Assembly (NCBI RefSeq): GCF_026339875.1
Contig: NZ_JAPEPZ010000001.1
Location: 3,534,001 to 3,598,000, forward strand
Reading direction: 5' to 3'
Length of the DNA stretch: 64,000 nucleotides
Source: Streptomyces sp. NBC_01571
Lineage (GTDB): Bacteria > Actinomycetota > Actinomycetes > Streptomycetales > Streptomycetaceae
Part shown: in pieces, positions 61,422 through 64,000 of the stretch
How positions within the stretch are numbered: position 1 is the stretch's first letter
How the letters are laid out: each line of letters opens with the position of its first letter
The notes under the pieces: model-generated
What the model saw: the letters and a program-made list of their open reading frames with translations, nothing else
The model's database searches: none
Told to the model about the DNA's origin: nothing
Position numbers and translations under genes: made by a program

Positions 61422-61826
61422 ATGACCGAGCGCAAGCCACCCGGCGTCAGCTTCGAGTCCTGGGTCGACCGGCAGATCCGCGAGGCGGAGGCACGCGGTG
61501 AGTTCACGGACCTCCCCGGCGCGGGAAAGCCGCTGCCCGAGGTGACCGACACGTCGTACGACGAAATGTGGTGGATCAAGCGGAAGATGGCCCGTGAGGG
61601 CCTGTCGGTGCTGCCCCCGACGCTGGCCCTGCGCAAGGAGGCCGAGGACGCGCTCGCCGCGGCGTCAGCGGCGCCCTCGGAACGGGCCGTGCGCCGGATC
61701 GTCGAGGACATCAACGCCAAGATCCGCGAGGTCATGTTCAAGCCGCCGCCGGGGCCTCCCCTCGGCCTCAAGCCCTATGACGTGGACGAGATCGTCCGGG
61801 ACTGGCGCGAGCGCCGGGCCGGGTGA
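61422..61826 (+). CDS. DUF1992 (DnaJ-subfamily-C-28-like) protein
   Basis: A 134-residue protein with SFESWVDRQIREAEARGEFTDLPGAGKPL and DEMWWIKRKMAREGL, the DUF1992 signature. The start has no ribosome site; CACAAT (61410-61415) lies just upstream of ATG 61422, suggesting a leaderless message. Function unknown. Confidence 0.92.
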   Translation: MTERKPPGVSFESWVDRQIREAEARGEFTDLPGAGKPLPEVTDTSYDEMWWIKRKMAREGLSVLPPTLALRKEAEDALAAASAAPSERAVRRIVEDINAKIREVMFKPPPGPPLGLKPYDVDEIVRDWRERRAG

Positions 61827-61837
61827 CCCCGTCGACG

Positions 61838-61881
61838 CGTGAGGCCGCGCCCCGGAACATGGTCCGGGACGCGGCCTCACG
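61838..61881. terminator. bidirectional terminator
   Basis: CGTGAGGCCGCG (61838-61849) pairs with CGCGGCCTCACG (61870-61881), with an inner CCCGG/CCGGG pair, between convergent genes. Confidence 0.9.
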
Positions 61882-61899
61882 ATCGCCGTGCGGTGCCGC

Positions 61900-62778
61900 T
61901 CAGAGGTGCAGCAGGCGGTCCGTGACCTCACGGTAGTCCCGCAGGGCCAGGCGCAGCTGCTCGGTGTCGGACGCCTCGTCCGCACCGGCCTGCTCCCAGG
62001 ACGTGCGCAGCGTGCGCCGACGCCGGGCCATCGCGTCCGTGAACTGCGCCGTGAGCTCCTCGAGGACATGGTCGGCCTCCTCGACGGACGCCCGCGGACC
62101 GTCGACGAACCCGCCGACCGCGTGCCGCATCCGCAGCGCGAACTTGTCGCACGCGTCGTGCGACAGCAGCGTGGTGTCGTCCGCTCCGGCGGCGCCGTTC
62201 TCACCTGCCGTGCCGGGGGCGTGCGCGCCGGTGCGGGCGGGCTCGCGGGAGCCGTCTCCGGCGCGCCCGGCGGCCGCGGCCGCTGTCCCGGTCCCGGTCC
62301 CACGGGAGCCCTTGGACTCACGTGTGGTGGTCGCCTCACGCGAGGTGGTGCCCTCACGGGAGCCCAGGGGGACCGGTGTGCGCGGCGTCATGGCGTGCTC
62401 GCCGGTGGTGGATGCGGCCCGGTCCGGTGTCTCACGGTGATCGTCCGCGGTCGCGCCGGACGGGGCCGCAGTCTGACGGGAGGGAGCGGGGAAGGGAGTG
62501 CGCGCGGCCGTGCCACGCTCACCGGGGCCGGCTGCCCGGTCCGCGGTGTCGCGGTGGGTGTCCGCGGCCTCGCGGCCACGGTTGCGCTCGTCCCCTCGTA
62601 CCGCCGTGCCCTCGGTCTTCTCGGCCTCGGTCTTCCCTGTCGTCTCGTGCTGCGGGTCTGTCGTCTCGTGCTGCGGGGTGGTCCCGTCCCTCGGGGTCCG
62701 TGCGGCGGGTGTCGCCTCCGTGTCGCCCTTCAGTACCTCGCGGCGGGTCGCCGTGTCCTTGGCTTCGTCCGGTGTCAT
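61900..62778 (-). CDS. hypothetical protein, disordered N-terminus and helical C-terminal domain
   Basis: A 292-residue protein. Residues 1-200 are Thr/Arg/Glu/Gly-rich and low complexity; the C-terminal 85 (ALRMRHAVGGFVDGPRASVEEADHVLEELTAQFTDAMARRRRTLRTSW) form a helical domain related to that of the upstream gene at 62793. ATG 62778 or GTG 62787 are both possible. It is 14 bases behind that gene, same operon. Function unknown. Confidence 0.78.
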   Translation of the reverse strand: MTPDEAKDTATRREVLKGDTEATPAARTPRDGTTPQHETTDPQHETTGKTEAEKTEGTAVRGDERNRGREAADTHRDTADRAAGPGERGTAARTPFPAPSRQTAAPSGATADDHRETPDRAASTTGEHAMTPRTPVPLGSREGTTSREATTTRESKGSRGTGTGTAAAAAGRAGDGSREPARTGAHAPGTAGENGAAGADDTTLLSHDACDKFALRMRHAVGGFVDGPRASVEEADHVLEELTAQFTDAMARRRRTLRTSWEQAGADEASDTEQLRLALRDYREVTDRLLHL

Positions 62779-62792
62779 GTCGTTCACCTTCC

Positions 62793-63437
62793 TCAACTCC
62801 CCTTCACCTGGCGCCTGGTGAGCGCCCACGGCGTGCGGGATCGGTTGTCGGGAGCCGGGTCCGGCCGGCCGGCGGCGGTGTCCTGGCGCTTCGTGGACAC
62901 CAGTTCCTCGAAGAGTGCGCGGGCCTCGATCATGGCCTCGCGGAGTTCCTCCGTGCCGGCTCGGTCGTCCGGGGTGGGGTTGTGCGTGGCCTCGTGAACC
63001 CGCCGGTAGCCGTGGACACGGTGTCCGTGGTGGACCGAGAGGGCCTCCAGCCGCTCCTCGTAGCGCTCGCCGTCGGGGAAGCCGCGCTCACCGGCCACCT
63101 CGCCGAGCAGCCGGTCCGCCTCGGCCACCGCGTCCTGCGGCGAGTCGACGAAGCGTTCCTGGGCGGCCGTCCAGCGCGCCGTGTACTGCTCGCGGGCCGC
63201 CGCCTCCAACGGCCGCTGCCGCAGCGTGCCGTGGCGCTTGACGCGCTCGGCGAGGTCACGTTCGGCGGCCCTGGCGTCGCCGTCGTGCCGGGCGACGGCC
63301 CGGTCGTACTCGGGCCCGAAGCGCCGCCGCAACGTGCGTCCGCCCTGCGGCCTGCGGGCGAGGAGGATCAGGGCGGCTGCGACAACGGCAACGGCCGCCA
63401 CGATCACGATCAGAGCGATGATGACGCCTGTGGACAT
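62793..63437 (-). CDS. membrane-anchored protein with a helical domain related to its neighbour
   Basis: A 214-residue protein with an N-terminal transmembrane helix (VIIALIVIVAAVAVVAAALILLA, residues 5-27) and a cytoplasmic helical domain (TAAQERFVDSPQDAVAEADRLLGEVAGERGFPDGERYEERLEALSVHHGHRVHGYR). The FVDSPQDAVAEADRLLGEV stretch matches FVDGPRASVEEADHVLEEL in the next gene. GGAAGG precedes ATG 63437. Function unknown. Confidence 0.82.
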   Translation of the reverse strand: MSTGVIIALIVIVAAVAVVAAALILLARRPQGGRTLRRRFGPEYDRAVARHDGDARAAERDLAERVKRHGTLRQRPLEAAAREQYTARWTAAQERFVDSPQDAVAEADRLLGEVAGERGFPDGERYEERLEALSVHHGHRVHGYRRVHEATHNPTPDDRAGTEELREAMIEARALFEELVSTKRQDTAAGRPDPAPDNRSRTPWALTRRQVKGS

Positions 63438-63625
63438 GGATGCCTTCCAGGGTTTCTCGACCCAACGGGCCGGTTCGCGGATCGGGTTGCCCGGAAGTAC
63501 GCCTTCAAACGGGGCAGGCCGCGCCCGGTCCCGCACGGCTGTCCCGCCGCAGGGGGCCAACTCCTCGCGTCCTCCCGCCTCCTCGTGTCCTCTCGACGTA
63601 CGTCTGTCGGACGGTGACGCGTGTG

Positions 63626-63668
63626 GGCCGCGAGACGGCCCGGCCCGGCAGGAGGCCGTCTCGCGGCC
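63626..63668 (-). terminator. terminator of the gene at the right edge
   Basis: GGCCGCGAGACGGCC (63626-63640) and GGCCGTCTCGCGGCC (63654-63668), a 15-bp perfect stem, 11 bases beyond the stop of the minus-strand gene. Confidence 0.9.
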
Positions 63669-63678
63669 GAACAGGCGC

Positions 63679-64000
63679 TTACCCGTGGGAACCGATCACA
63701 CCGCCGGCGCTGAGCACGACGTACACGCCGTCGGCGTCCAGCCCGACGTCGTGCTGGTTCGCCTCCGGCGTGGCCACCGCGCCCTCGTTGCCGAGGATCT
63801 GCGCGCGGTACCGCAGCTCGCCGATCTTCCCGACCTTGGCCGTCCAGCCGCCCGCGAGCCTGAAGGTGCCCGGTCCGGTGTGTCCGCCGCCCATCCAGGA
63901 ATGGACCTCGCCACCCAGTGCGAGTACGACGAACATGTCGTTGGCGTCGAGCCCGGCGTCGTACCCCTCGTCCCCAGCGTGGCCAGGACCAACCCGCGGC
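63679..64000 (-). CDS. C-terminal part of a protein with tandem beta-repeats
   Basis: The frame is open to the right edge (107 residues seen) and ends in TAA. It holds two related segments, YDAGLDANDMFVVLALGGEVHS and HDVGLDADGVYVVLSAGGVIGS, with LRYRAQILGNEGAV between. The N-terminus is outside the window. Family not recognised. Confidence 0.65.
   Translation of the reverse strand, partial: PRVGPGHAGDEGYDAGLDANDMFVVLALGGEVHSWMGGGHTGPGTFRLAGGWTAKVGKIGELRYRAQILGNEGAVATPEANQHDVGLDADGVYVVLSAGGVIGSHG

Overview
The window is a high-G+C actinobacterial chromosome segment, almost certainly Streptomyces. Evidence: G/C-dominated third codon positions, frequent GTG starts, ATGA/GTGA gene overlaps, Scr1/DUF397 and DUF5336 families, an SCO2322-family protein, and the dispersed intergenic repeat with the TCAAACGCCGGACGGGC core at about 6.6 kb. 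No prophage, CRISPR array, rRNA or tRNA was recognised. Apart from a short MITE-like element at 44.1 kb it looks like vertically inherited core chromosome.

Layout. 0-4 kb: sugar/polyol oxidoreductases, then a WhiJ-like regulator locus (Scr1-type HTH with a TTA codon, DUF397, two small genes). 4.1-4.5 kb: RNase P RNA. 4.4-12 kb: EamA exporter with AraC regulator, RNB nuclease, yaaA, eda, and a divergent dehydrogenase/MmyB-type regulator pair. 12-15 kb: RNase H/phosphatase, zinc-ribbon coiled coil and Nif3 operon. 15-17 kb: uncharacterised Streptomyces genes. 17-20 kb: MaoC-ADH-SDR operon. 20-24 kb: ABC exporter with a DesKR-like two-component system. 24-25.6 kb: SigE-type sigma factor with a membrane partner. 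26-41 kb: Ltp1 thiolase, MFS, amidase, an Rv3520c-family F420 oxidoreductase, a GT4-methyltransferase-barrel operon, KstR, ferredoxin, aldehyde dehydrogenase and an MBL hydrolase. 41.8-45 kb: STAND ATPase, MITE, APH kinase. 45-51 kb: cobalamin-riboswitch ECF transporter operon. 51-53 kb: lytic transglycosylase and TerD. 53-56 kb: divergent fadA5/cyp125. 56-64 kb: GT87-PAP2 fusion, MHS symporter, O-methyltransferase and several small conserved proteins.

The most striking feature is a dispersed steroid/side-chain catabolism regulon. A KstR-type TetR (37.9 kb) is encoded among genes resembling mycobacterial cholesterol genes (cyp125, fadA5, ltp1, Rv3520c-type LLM oxidoreductase, MaoC/SDR/ADH, ALDH, ferredoxin). 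Six intergenic sites match or nearly match TnnAACnnGTTnnA, the KstR box. Five of these promoter regions also carry a second motif, CTGACG-N5-TCAG, which no feature in the window explains; it suggests a second regulator of the same pathway.

Two further RNA observations matter. A complete-looking TPP riboswitch lies on the minus strand between the ferredoxin gene and kstR, with no thiamine gene downstream; it points antisense into kstR. A cobalamin riboswitch precedes an overlapping five-gene operon in which two secreted, membrane-anchored proteins, one an alpha/alpha-barrel protein of the general fold seen in animal transcobalamin/intrinsic factor, precede ECF transporter subunits. This suggests a cell-surface B12 capture system feeding an ECF importer.
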